DNA of 64,000 nt. Origin: Pyrocephalus nanus (lineage: Eukaryota; Chordata; Aves; Passeriformes; Tyrannidae). Below, piece after piece: positions 23,401-32,200 of this stretch. Within the stretch, counting starts at the first letter, position 1. Each line of letters begins with the position of its first letter. The stretch spans positions 9,377,001 to 9,441,000 of the forward strand of contig CM076279.1 in the NCBI GenBank assembly GCA_038380795.1. Reading direction: 5' to 3'. The notes below the pieces were generated by a model. The model saw nothing but the letters and a program-made list of their open reading frames with translations, had not been told where the DNA came from and did no database searches. The position numbers and the translations under genes were made by a program.

Positions 23401-24539
23401 GCCTCTGCGAGGTGTTGTAAAGCTGAGGGAAGCTCAGCTTGGGGCTTGCAGATCACACACTGGCTGGTTATTTCTCTGTGCTGGGTGGATGCTTTGAAAA
23501 CTTAATCAAGTTTTATAGCTTTAATTTTGTGCCTGACTCCCCTCTTGCCTTTTCTTTTCAACTGTCTTGCAACCCAGAGCAAATGAGTCCCGTTGGGTTA
23601 TAAAAGGAATGAATTGGCAAACGGTCTGAAATATTTCGGCTTGCCTAGTGAACGATAGGAAAAAATGACTCTCCCTGCTTTGTGCCACGTCCATCAGTTC
23701 TGCAAGCTCTCCAGTGTTTCCCCACATGGTTAATTAGGAAATAGCCAGGGAATAAGGTGGAATTGCTGAAAGCTTTAGGTTTCACAGGTGCTTTGTGAAG
23801 GTATGTCCTGCCCATGAGCTGAGGTTGTGCTCTCCATGGTTGTATCCGGTACCCTGACCTGCTGTAGCCTTTGGGGCAGTGCTGGGGAGGGGTTGTCCTC
23901 GTTGGGTGCTGGACTGGGATGTGCTGAAGATGCCCCCAAGCAGCTCCTGATTCTCCTTTTAGTTCATGTGAGGGAACAAGTCTGCACAGCCACAGGGAAT
24001 GGGAAAGCAGTGGGTGAAGCTGGGTGCAAGAGGACCCCTGTGGTTGGTGAGGTCCTGCTGCTGATAAGCCTGGGACAAATCGCTCCCTCTTGCCTGGATT
24101 TGGAAAAGTTTTGCATTTGAGATGCTAAGGGAAAGCAAGGTGCATGAGTTCCAGTGAGCTGCTTTTCTGCTAAACCATCCTCTCGTTCCTATGGGGAAAT
24201 GAGCTGTGGGTTGGGGCTTGAGGGCTCTGTGGTGTTGGCATGAGCCAGAAAAGCCACCTGATGCAGCTCAGGACTCATCCTGACCAGTCTGGAGCTGGTG
24301 TGGTACATGTAGCCACGCTCCAGGTGCAGTGCAGCCCAGCTAATCCACTCATGGATAACTGGGAGATTACTCAGCTGGATTTCTAATACAGTGGCCTTTA
24401 ATAATAATCCCCCTCCTAATCCCTAAATCAATGGAAAATGGATTTGTCTGTACAAACCAAATGGCCTGTGAAGGCATGTTAGGCAGAAGCATTCTTGTGT
24501 GTATCTATGTGTGAACATACCTAGAAATGCATATGGATG
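20421..24539. other. Intronic stretch before the last exon, no gene
   Basis: No exon or interspersed repeat is recognised. A (CAG)5 run lies at 21901-21916 and T9-T10 runs near 23315. A motif-rich block at 23590-23760 is listed separately. Confidence 0.45.
23590..23760. promoter_or_regulatory. Possible conserved noncoding element
   Basis: This unique sequence retains CpGs in an AT-rich context (GTCCCGTTGGG, AAACGGTCTG, ATTTCGGC, GAACGATAGG) and has a GGTTAATTAGG homeobox-like site. It lies about 0.9 kb before the last exon. The call rests only on motif density. Confidence 0.22.
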
Positions 24540-24592
24540 TTTTCTTCCTGTTCCCTGCCCTGCTGACCCATGTCCTGGTGTTTTGCTGGCAG
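24540..24592 (+). other. Splice acceptor of the last coding exon
   Basis: A pyrimidine-rich tract (TTTTCTTCCTGTTCCCTGCC) is followed by a plausible branch site CTGAC at 24563-24567, about 27 bases before the junction, and by TTTTGCTGGCAG ending at 24592. The coding frame starts with the last base of a split codon, so the intron is phase 2. The AG bases would be supplied by exon 1 to make Arg. Confidence 0.85.
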
Positions 24593-25211
24593 GGACCTGA
24601 TGCCCAGGACGCTGGAGGGGCAGATCACCATGGAGAAGACCCCCAGCTACTTCGTCACCAAGGAGGCCCCAGCCCGCATCTCCTCCATGTCCAAGGGCAC
24701 GAAGCTCATCGTGGTGGTGCGGGACCCCGTGACCAGAGCCATCTCGGACTACACCCAGACGCTCTCCAAGAAGCCCGACATCCCCACCTTTGAGAGCCTG
24801 ACCTTCAAAAACAGGACTACGGGCCTGATCGACACCTCGTGGAGCGCCATCCAGATTGGCATCTACGCCAAGCACCTGGAGAACTGGCTCCTCTACTTCC
24901 CCATCGGGCAGATCCTCTTCGTCAGCGGGGAGAGGCTGATCAGCGACCCCGCGGGGGAGCTGGGCAGGGTCCAGGACTTTCTGGGCCTCAAGAGGATCAT
25001 CACCGACAAACACTTCTACTTCAACAAAACCAAGGGCTTCCCGTGCCTGAAGAAGGCGGAAGGCAGCAGCAAACCCCACTGCCTGGGCAAGACCAAAGGC
25101 AGGACCCACCCCGACATCGACCAGGAGGTGGTGCAGAGGCTGCGGGACTTCTACCGGCCCTTCAACATGAAGTTCTACCAGATGACGGGGCAGGACTTTG
25201 GCTGGGACTGA
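24593..25211 (+). CDS. HS3ST3 (A1 or B1): Heparan sulfate glucosamine 3-O-sulfotransferase 3-like, last coding exon (3' partial gene)
   Basis: The family transfers sulfate from PAPS to the 3-OH of glucosamine in heparan sulfate, in the Golgi lumen, as a type II membrane protein. This exon encodes 205 residues plus TGA (25209-25211). Residues counted from the exon start show EKTPSYF (14-20), then the 3'-phosphate-binding stretch [14 protein letters not shown] (40-53, Arg43 and Ser51). A cysteine pair, C151 and C163, is expected to form the family disulfide. KGRTHP (168-173) is the PAPS-contacting loop. N-glycosylation sequons are N73-R-T and N144-[18 protein letters not shown] and the FGWD end fit HS3ST3A/3B better than HS3ST1, 2, 4 or 5. 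The catalytic Glu and first PAPS loop would be in exon 1, outside the window. A1 and B1 have nearly identical domains here, so the paralog is undecided. Third codon positions are overwhelmingly G or C. No break is seen. Confidence 0.96.
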
Positions 25212-25422
25212 GCCTGGCCTGGGAAAGACCCCCTTGTAATTCCTTGCCCAGCACGGTTTGCTTATATAAAGAGATATATATGTATGTAAAATGTACAGAA
25301 ATCTATTTTATAATAATTTATTTTTAATTCCTAAGCAATTAATTCACTAAGCTGCCTAACCGCACTGGCTAGAACGGTAGCCCGTAACCTGTTTAACATT
25401 CCACGGTGTTTAATTCTAATAT

Positions 25423-25570
25423 GTCTCTCTTTTCCTTTTTTTTTTTTCTTTTTATTTGTTTTCTTTTTTTTCCTCCCTCCCCCCTTCTGTTTTCTCCCCT
25501 TTTTGGTTTGGTTTGTAACAGAGAGTGCTTCCACTTTTCCTAAACAAAATTTGTATTTAAAAAAAAAAAA
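25423..25570. repeat. Pyrimidine tract followed by A12
   Basis: An almost pure C/T stretch (25423-25505) is followed by TTTGGTTTGG and later A12 at 25559-25570, all within the probable 3' UTR. The tract could bind pyrimidine-tract proteins in the mRNA, and the U and A runs could pair. An A run here might also cause internal priming of cDNA. Confidence 0.75.
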
Positions 25571-26046
25571 TCAAAAAAAGGGAGGGGAGGGAGGGAAAGC
25601 ACAGGTTTATTTTTGTTACGGGTATCTGGCCTTTATAAAACACTTGCTTTCCCTACTCTGGTGTCCCAGTCTCTGCTCCGGTGTTGTGCTCCCTCGTCCC
25701 ACAGTTTTCCAGTTAGTTCCACGGCCCCAGGGCGGGGTTTCTCTGGGGTGGATGGGAGGGAGGCTGGGAATTCTTTCACCCCACATACCTCTGCTGAGCA
25801 GCAGCGTGTTTTCCCAGTGGCTGCAAGCGTGGGGAACCCCAAGCCATGGAGCTCCCGCTCCCACCCAGGGCTCTGCCAGGACAGCAAAGGGCTCTTTTCC
25901 CAGCAGAGAAGCCGCAGAGCCTGTTGCATGGGCAGAGCTCTCTCCTCAGTACACTTTTCCCTCTTGCCTTTTGTCCAGGAGGCTGTTTCCCACTATCCCT
26001 CTATGCATTTAAAATCTTTACTGCAGGACAAATGCAAAACACCTCT

Positions 26047-26075
26047 ATGTGTGTGTGTCTGTGTGTGTCACACAC
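26047..26075. repeat. (GT)n with CA-repeat mirror, hairpin-forming
   Basis: TGTGTGTGTGTCTGTGTGTG is followed by TCACACAC. GTGTGTG at 26061-26067 and CACACAC at 26069-26075 are exact reverse complements, separated by one base. It lies in the probable 3' UTR. Confidence 0.85.
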
Positions 26076-27336
26076 GCTGCTGGTCGGAGCAGCGTGCAGG
26101 AAGCATCAGTCCAGGGATGCCCAGGTGCTCCAGGCACTGCTGGGACATGGCTGCACCTGCAGCACGTGGAGCAACCCCTACCCACCAGAGATGCTGGCAG
26201 AGCCGTGGAAAAACCCCAGGTTTCTGCCTGGCACCATGCCCAGCACGGAGCATATCCTGGGACACGGCACAGGCAGCGCTACCTCCAGTCCCACAGCAAG
26301 TGCCAGTACAGGAACTTGGGGAACATCAAGCTTAGCCCTGTTAATTCCCATCACTTTTTGGTCCAACACCCTATCCATGTCTCTCCCAAGGAGCAGTGCT
26401 TGTTTGGAGACAGGAGAAAGTGCTGCTTTTGGCAAGGAGGTGACTGTAGGAAAGCAGGGGGGGACTGGGCCATGCTTGGGTCAGGGCACTGCAGCAGCCC
26501 AGGGGTGCCCTGGCTGAGCACAAGGGTGGCAGTCAGGCAGGACAGGAGGCTCTGAGCACCTGGAAATCCTTCCCTTCGGGTGGAAATGGGTGCTGTGGGA
26601 CTCAGGACAGTCAGCTGGGATGTCCTGAGAGCTCTGGCCCGTGTTTTATGAGCTCAGCAGGTCCCGATAAGCACCGTGTGTGTCCGATGCCTTATCACTG
26701 CTGTCAGAGGCTCTGCAAGCTCATCTGGAACGTTTTGAGAGTATGGTAGCAGCAGGAGTGGTTTGCTCCTTGAATTTTTAACAGAAGGAGGGCTATGATG
26801 GCTTTGGGCAGCAAAACCCTGCATACCTCACCTGCAGCACTGAGATGATGCACCTCACTGAGTGTCTCCTGATGTTACTGTGGGAGCACTTCCATAAAGC
26901 AGTGTGAGTGAAACTGGAAACAGCAACAGCAGCAATTGGTAGAACATCTGATTTTATATATGTCTCCTACATAAAAGTGAGCCCTGCACCTCTCCCCAGC
27001 CACCCACAGCTCCCCCTTGGATCATCTCATTTCTGAGCTGTGCCCAGCTGTGGTGGGATGCATTCAATGGCATTTCTCTGGTGTTTCTTTTACCTTTTGC
27101 AGCCTCCTTGCTCTTGCCTGCCCCTTACAGCTCTCTGCTGTGGCTGTTGGATGATGAAAACCTTCCTCAGAGCCTGGGCTGCTCTCTCTGGGTCTTGATC
27201 TGGTCCTGCTCTGGCAGATAGAGCAAAGAGCACTCAGCTCTGGGTCTGCTGCAGGGATCTGCACTTCAGTGCTTTGTTTAAACCTAAGGGCTCTGAGCTT
27301 GGCTCAGCAGTGTCACATCTCTAAAAGGATTTCAAA

Positions 27337-27406
27337 GAATCACAGAAGGGTTTGGGTTGGAAGGGACCTTCAAGACCATCTCATTCCAGCCCCCTGCCAC
27401 GGGGTC
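27337..27406 (-). mobile_element. CR1 LINE 3' tip
   Basis: GAATCACAGAAGGGTTTGGG followed by TTGGAAGGGACCTTCAAGACC and CCCCCTGCCACGGGGTCC is the antisense of the CR1 terminus. Only about 70 bases remain. It lies within the probable 3' UTR, so that mRNA would carry an antisense CR1 tip. Confidence 0.85.
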
Positions 27407-28500
27407 CATGTGGGTCCACTGGCCAGGGACTCACCCCACTGTGTGTGGGTTCACACATGGGGTGCAGTGCACTGGGGTGACCTCAAGGAAAGGGAGATGT
27501 CGAGCATAACATCAGGTCTGAGCTGTCTGCAAAGCTGCTGTGAGCAGATGCAAATCCCTCCTTGGGGTTTGCCTCCCAGCACATCTTCCCACAAACAGGA
27601 AAAGTTCTCCTCTTTGCCCTGAGCCAGGGAGCAATGCTTCAGGCTGAACCAGCCCCACTTCAGGGGGCACAGGGGGGGATGTGGGACCTGCTGGGCTCTG
27701 CAGCCCCCCATATGCCTCCCTTCCTGCAGAATGCAGGTGGTGGGTGGATCTATGCATATTCAGGGACTTTGGCTTCAGCTCCAGCCGTGTCCCCAGCCCC
27801 GTTCCCTGCTGCCAGTGACGAGTGCACGGGCGTGTCTGCTCCATCCCAAACCTGAGGGCAAGGGGCTGCAGGCACTGAGAAGAAAATACTTCCTGGTGGA
27901 AAAAGAAGAGGGATTTTTGGTTCTCCAGACCTCAGTCTTCCTTCTAGCTGCTTATGCAATGCATGGAGAGAATCTGGACCTCCCCACTTGGCCTTTGGGT
28001 GAGCTCCCAGCCACGGCCGTGCCGCTTCCCCGAGCGCTTTCACTCCAGGACCTGCTGTGGTTTCCTTCCCGTGTGCTCTCGTCCGGAGCACGTGCCTGCT
28101 CCTCAGTGCCAGAAGAGTTTTGCATCCCCTACGTCTTCCTTCCTGCTTTCTTGGAAACAAGTTTTTAATACCCCACTGCCTTCCTCAGCTGCAATGCAGA
28201 GCGTGGGCTGGATTTGTGTAACCCAGCCCTGCTGGGGAGTGGAAATGCAGAGAGTGAGTAACAGCTCTCCTAACCTTAAGCAAATTGTTAGCCCTGACTC
28301 AATATCCTTCATTATGAAGTCTGCACTGGACTTTTAATGTAAAAAAGCCTTACCTAACAAATACGACCGTGAAGGTGAACTCCCCGTGGTGTACAACTGG
28401 TTGCTAATACTGGAATCAGTGCTGTTGTCATCATTTATTTTTTTTAAATACCTTTTTTATTTTAATTTAAGCTTGGAAGTGTGATTAAAAGTTTGGTTGC

Positions 28501-28553
28501 TTTTTTTTGTTTTGGTTTGGTTTGGTTTGGTTTATGTTTTGGGGTTTTTTTTT
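28501..28553. repeat. (TTTGG)n-rich low-complexity tract
   Basis: T8 is followed by about five TTTGG units (roughly 28511-28533), then ATGTTTTGGGG and T9. It is G/U-rich within the probable 3' UTR and pairs loosely with the A/C-rich tract 120-190 bases downstream. Confidence 0.8.
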
Positions 28554-28672
28554 CCACATTGTAACATTAATTTATGGCTGAGTTTCATTCAGTCCTGTGT
28601 TCAGAAGTGCAGTACAGGTAGTAGTGATGTGTTGCCTATAACATGGTTCTATAGAGTAGTAACCAATTTGTA

Positions 28673-28745
28673 AGAAAAACAACAAAACAGAAAGAAAAAT
28701 AAACAAACAAACAAAAAACCCACAAAAAAGAAAATCTGAAAAAAA
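28673..28745. repeat. A-rich (AAAC/AAAG) tract
   Basis: The tract is almost free of T and G, with units such as AAACAAACAAAC, and contains AATAAA at 28698-28703. It is roughly complementary to the T/G tract at 28501-28553, so a stem in the RNA is possible. Confidence 0.75.
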
Positions 28746-28852
28746 TTGTAAATGGAGTATTTTGTGGTATGTACAACACAAATTAATTTTACACAGAGAA
28801 AGATGTTTCTAGGAAAATGAAATTCTGCTAATTCATACTATTTGTATGAACA

Positions 28853-28858
28853 AATAAA
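28853..28858 (+). terminator. Polyadenylation signal AATAAA
   Basis: AACAAATAAAAGCTC contains a canonical AATAAA at the end of a unique AU-rich stretch. A U/G-rich GCTGTGTTC follows about 30 bases later. Cleavage would fall near 28870-28880. It is the best candidate for the end of the HS3ST3-like mRNA. Confidence 0.55.
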
Positions 28859-28940
28859 AGCTCTATTTTACGAAGCCATGGGCATAGCTGTGTTCATTCA
28901 GAGGAGCCTCCCCACGTGGGTCCAGGGGTGCTGCCACCCA

Positions 28941-28989
28941 GACTTGCATGTCCACCCCAGGACCTGCATGTCCATCCCATGTCCACCCA
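28941..28989. repeat. About 20-bp tandem repeat, 2.5 copies
   Basis: GACTTGCATGTCCACCCCAG is followed by GACCTGCATGTCCATCCC and a partial ATGTCCACCC. It lies just beyond the inferred mRNA end. Confidence 0.75.
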
Positions 28990-29344
28990 TGCAGCTGCCC
29001 AGAAGCCTGTGCTGAGTCCAGCAGGATGTGATCCCCTACATGATCCCCATCCAGCACGGGGCTGATCAGCAGCCAGAGGCTTCTCTGGGGGTGAACAAGT
29101 CCATGTTTGCTCAGTCAGGTTGTGTGGGGGCTGATCTGTCCTGTTGGCCACACCTTCATCTGACACCGTTTCAGAGAAGGAGACCTGAGGGATTGCCCTC
29201 AGCCCTGTGCAAAAACTGAATGGGTTTGGTGGGTGGTGGAACCACCTTCCTGTGCCAGGGAGGCTGCAGGACAAACTCAGCCCTTTACAGCTGGTGGTGG
29301 GGAACCTCTCCAGTGCCAAGTTCCTTTCCAAAAGGTTTTCACTT

Positions 29345-29713
29345 CAGCCTGGAGAAGAGGAGACTGAGGGGAGACCTCCCTGCAGTTCCAACTGCCTGGG
29401 CAGGGGCAGAGGAGGGGCAGGACTGAGCTCTGCTCTTGGGGGGAGCAGGGACAGCCCCCAGGGAATGGCTGGAGCTGTGTCAGGGCAGGCTCAGGGTGGA
29501 TCTCAGCAAAAGGTTCTTCCCCCAGAGAGGGGTTGGGCACTGAACAGGCTCCCCAGGGCAGTGGGCACAGCCCCAAGGCTGCCAGAGCTGCAGGAGGGTT
29601 TGGATGATCCTCTGGGGCACAGGGGGTGACTCTTGGGGATGGGGCTGTGCAGGGCTGAGGGTTAGACTGGATGATCCTGATGACCCTTCCAACTCAGCAT
29701 GTTCTGGGATTGG
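29345..29713 (+). mobile_element. CR1 LINE 3' fragment, sense
   Basis: The fragment begins CAGCCTGGAGAAGAGGAGAC and ends with TGATGACCCTTCCAACTCAG followed by CATGTTCTGGGATTG, the CR1 sense tail of the AACTCAG subtype. It includes GGATCTCAGCAAAAGGTTCTT and the GGGTTGGGCACTGAACAGGC region. Homology may extend left to about 29230, but that part is unclear. It is a 5'-truncated dead copy of the same subtype as 61920-62326. Confidence 0.9.
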
Positions 29714-31489
29714 GTGGTCCAGCCTCTGGGGTCCCTGGTTGCCACTCCCTATACACTCAGCACTTTCTGATATAAAACTTCATTATCATTAAATTCAGAA
29801 CAGTCCCAGGCCAGTGTTGTACCAAACAGCACCTGAACAACATTACAGATTTATATAATGCAACAACTGCCATTCAAAATTAAAATCATTAAGTTAAAAT
29901 AATTTCATTTTTTTTCACAAGCCTTGCATCCGGTTCAGAGTAATTGATGGGAATCTTTTAGGCTGTACATTTTTCAGAGAACTTCTAGAAAAGGAGTCAA
30001 AAGGGAGCACAAGATTTAATTTAGCGATTCAGGAGGAGCTCAGCCCGGAAAGCTCCAGCTGGTCAGGATTGCAATTAGCTGCTCCCAAACTCTGGCAGTG
30101 CTTAAACTCTATAGGTGTCTCATTTTTAAAATATGTAGATTTTACTTTACCACTCCCATGAACCTCTGGAGCGGCACAGCTGGATGTGCTGGGAGCTGAC
30201 CTCAGCTTGATGGAGTTGAGCTACTCCTTACCTCATTCTCACCTCACCTTGATTTAGTTCCAAACCAGGTGTGAATGCCCCAGCAGATGTCAGTCCTGTA
30301 GGCAGACTGACATTCCAGCAGCTCATGGAGTCCTATCCCTTATTCCCGTGTTTTACAGGAGCCGCTCAGTGCTGGGATGGAAAGTGTGGGGGCTTTTCCA
30401 TCACAGGGGGACTGAGGAAAGGGAAGGTTAGTTCTCAAGTCCTTATGGGATTCTGCATTTCCCTGTGGGCTATTCCCAGTTTTACCTGGGCTTGTGGATA
30501 CTGGGGATTCTTTCCCCAGTTTGGGCTGGGTCCCATTCCTGGGTGCTGTTTTGGCAAGAGCACCCAGAAGGTAAGGTTAAGGGTGTCTGTGTGGTTCATG
30601 GAATCCTGAATACAGAGAAGATGGGCTGAAGGGTGTTCTTGTAGCCCTGGGGATCCCAGCTGAAGGAGGAGGCTCCTGAAGGAAGAGAATGGATTGGTGA
30701 AGAGGTAGCTGAAGCTGCTGAAAGGTTGCTGCTAACATGGTGATAACCAAGTGGGGTTTAATTTTCCTCCAGGTATTGCTTTCATCTAGAAGTTAACCAT
30801 GTCTCCAGGTAGTGCAAGTCAGTGTGGCATTCTAGGGAAGGTGCCTGGTGCTGTGATGATGTCCCAGACAGGTGTCACCTTGTGAAGATACAGATGGCAG
30901 GGGTGAGAATACACAGAGCAGGGAGGAATTCACCCGAAAGGGAACAGCCTGCTGCCATGAGCATCTCTGTGTGGCACCTGGAGGGTGTGGAGACCTCTCT
31001 GAGGAGGGTGAAGGAATGCTGAAATGAAGGAGGACAGAGCTGGAGAGCCTTTAAGCACCAGGGAAAGGTTCGGGCAGGACCTGCACAGGCAAGAAAGTGC
31101 CTTGGAGTTGAGTCCATGCTAACAAAGCCATTGAAAGAGCTGGTGCATTTCATAAGCAGCACCGTGTTTGCTTGGCTTCAGGCCAAAATGATGCATTTAA
31201 AACAACCCTGAAGCTTGAGAAAGTTTTTACTGGGGCCTGGCTTCGGGAACACGTCATTATTATATGTATGAATTTTTCCTTGGGCCTGGTGTACAGATGG
31301 CTGGGAGGTTGTGCTGCTGGCAGCCCCAGTTCCCAAACCACCAGGGCACTGCAGTAGGAAGTGCTTTGCTTCTCTTTCTGGGTTCTTGTTATTTTTTCTC
31401 CCCTTCAAAAATGTTACTGAACCACCGGATCTGTCCATTAATCGCTTTATTTAAAGCTCAACTTTATTATCCTCCAATTTCTCTCTGTG
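29714..31489. other. Stretch without a gene or recognised repeat
   Basis: The AT-rich part at 29760-30160 is unique and motif-bearing (AACATTACAGATTTATATAATG, AAAATTAAAATCATTAAG) and could be regulatory. The remainder is featureless to my reading. Confidence 0.4.
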
Positions 31490-31660
31490 GTTAAGAACCA
31501 CGGTGTTAACTCTTTTCCTAATGCATATATTTAAAAAGGTAATAATAGTGACTAATTAGTTATAAATCATTCAAACATTTCTATGCAAGGCAATTGTTCA
31601 GCACCTTGTTTAATGGCTTCTTTATTAGAGAGAGGAATTCTCGTGTCAAATAGTGTTAGT
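31490..31660. promoter_or_regulatory. Candidate conserved noncoding element
   Basis: This unique AT-rich block has CGGTGTTAAC, TAATGCATATATTTAAAA (POU/octamer-like), GACTAATTAGTTATAAATC (homeobox palindrome TAATTA) and TTCTCGTGTC. Site density and lack of repeats suggest an enhancer. This is untested. Confidence 0.3.
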
Positions 31661-32049
31661 GTTGATACCTTCAGCTGGGATAAAACCCCACAATCATTGT
31701 GAGTCCTTTCTGTTGATCAGGATTTTCCCTTTTGCAGATTAAAATTAGTTTAATTACAACACCTATTCCAGATAATTTCAGAGTCCTACATCCTAATTCA
31801 CAGGGAGAGCAACTGGTACCAACCACAGGAGGTTTGCTGGTCTTGCTGCCTCTAAACTCTTCTCACTAAACCATTTGCTCCGTTTTTCCTCCTGTTGCTT
31901 CCTCTTGTTTTCCAGCAGAAGATGATTCAGTCCTGTAGGACTTTCAGATCTCAGCTTCTGCCTCTCCATTTTCCTCCTCCCTCTGAGAAAGGGTTTACAA
32001 ATAGGATGGCAAGAATCAGCCGCTCTCATCAGAACAACTCGCTGAAGAA
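31661..32049. other. Stretch between two candidate enhancers, nothing recognised
   Basis: Unique sequence, including AT-rich TTAAAATTAGTTTAATTAC at about 31739. No gene or mobile element. Confidence 0.4.
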
Positions 32050-32200
32050 CTGAAGAGCGTCGTCCTCCAGGAATATTATTTGCAACTATTTATACAGTCA
32101 GCTATAATTGTGAGGCTTAATTCATGCTCATTAAGTCCTCTGAGATGCTTGATGAGCAGTGCTAAGCATTACTGGTTATTTGAGCTGCTCACAGCACTGA
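32050..32200. promoter_or_regulatory. Candidate conserved noncoding element
   Basis: It has GAGCGTCGTC with retained CpGs, AATATTATTTGCAACTATTT, CAGCTATAATTGTGAGG, TTAATTCATGCTCATTAAG and GATGAGCAGTGCTAAGC. The GCTCATTAAG and TTGATGAGC pieces give a short inverted pairing. It resembles a developmental enhancer and has no known repeat. Confidence 0.28.

Larger units (their letters stand above)
1..24592 (+). other. Intron 1 of HS3ST3-like gene (3' part, partial)
   Basis: This is inferred to be intronic because the coding exon at 24593 begins with a splice acceptor and a split codon (phase 2), so an upstream exon must exist. No stretch here encodes the expected first-exon hallmarks of the family: a type II membrane anchor, the KKGGTRA PAPS loop, or the EPHFFD catalytic segment. 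Exon 1 must therefore lie left of the window. Known HS3ST3 genes have two coding exons separated by a very long intron, which fits. Whether independent transcripts start inside the intron, for example at the CpG islands, cannot be told from sequence. Confidence 0.75.
25212..28875 (+). other. Probable 3' UTR of HS3ST3-like mRNA
   Basis: The sequence after the stop is AU-rich and unique at its start (TATATATGTATGTAAAATG, TAATAATTTATTTTTAATTC), as in vertebrate 3' UTRs. No AATAAA is seen close to the stop. The first strong signals lie at 28698-28703 (inside an A-rich tract) and 28853-28858. The last 500 bases (about 28300-28870) are again AU-rich and non-repetitive, consistent with a conserved 3' end. 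A CR1 fragment and long open frames in the middle are not thought to be functional. The true length needs RNA evidence, and earlier cleavage at a variant signal is possible. Confidence 0.5.

Noticed and set aside
24423..25109. 228-codon minus-strand frame opposite the HS3ST3 exon
   Set aside because: It is the shadow of a GC3-rich coding exon. The sense strand has clear family motifs and a splice acceptor, and the antisense product has none.
25613..26517. Open frames of 240 and 223 codons after the HS3ST3 stop
   Set aside because: Two overlapping frames on one strand with random composition lie inside the probable 3' UTR. No domain, splice site or start context supports a gene.
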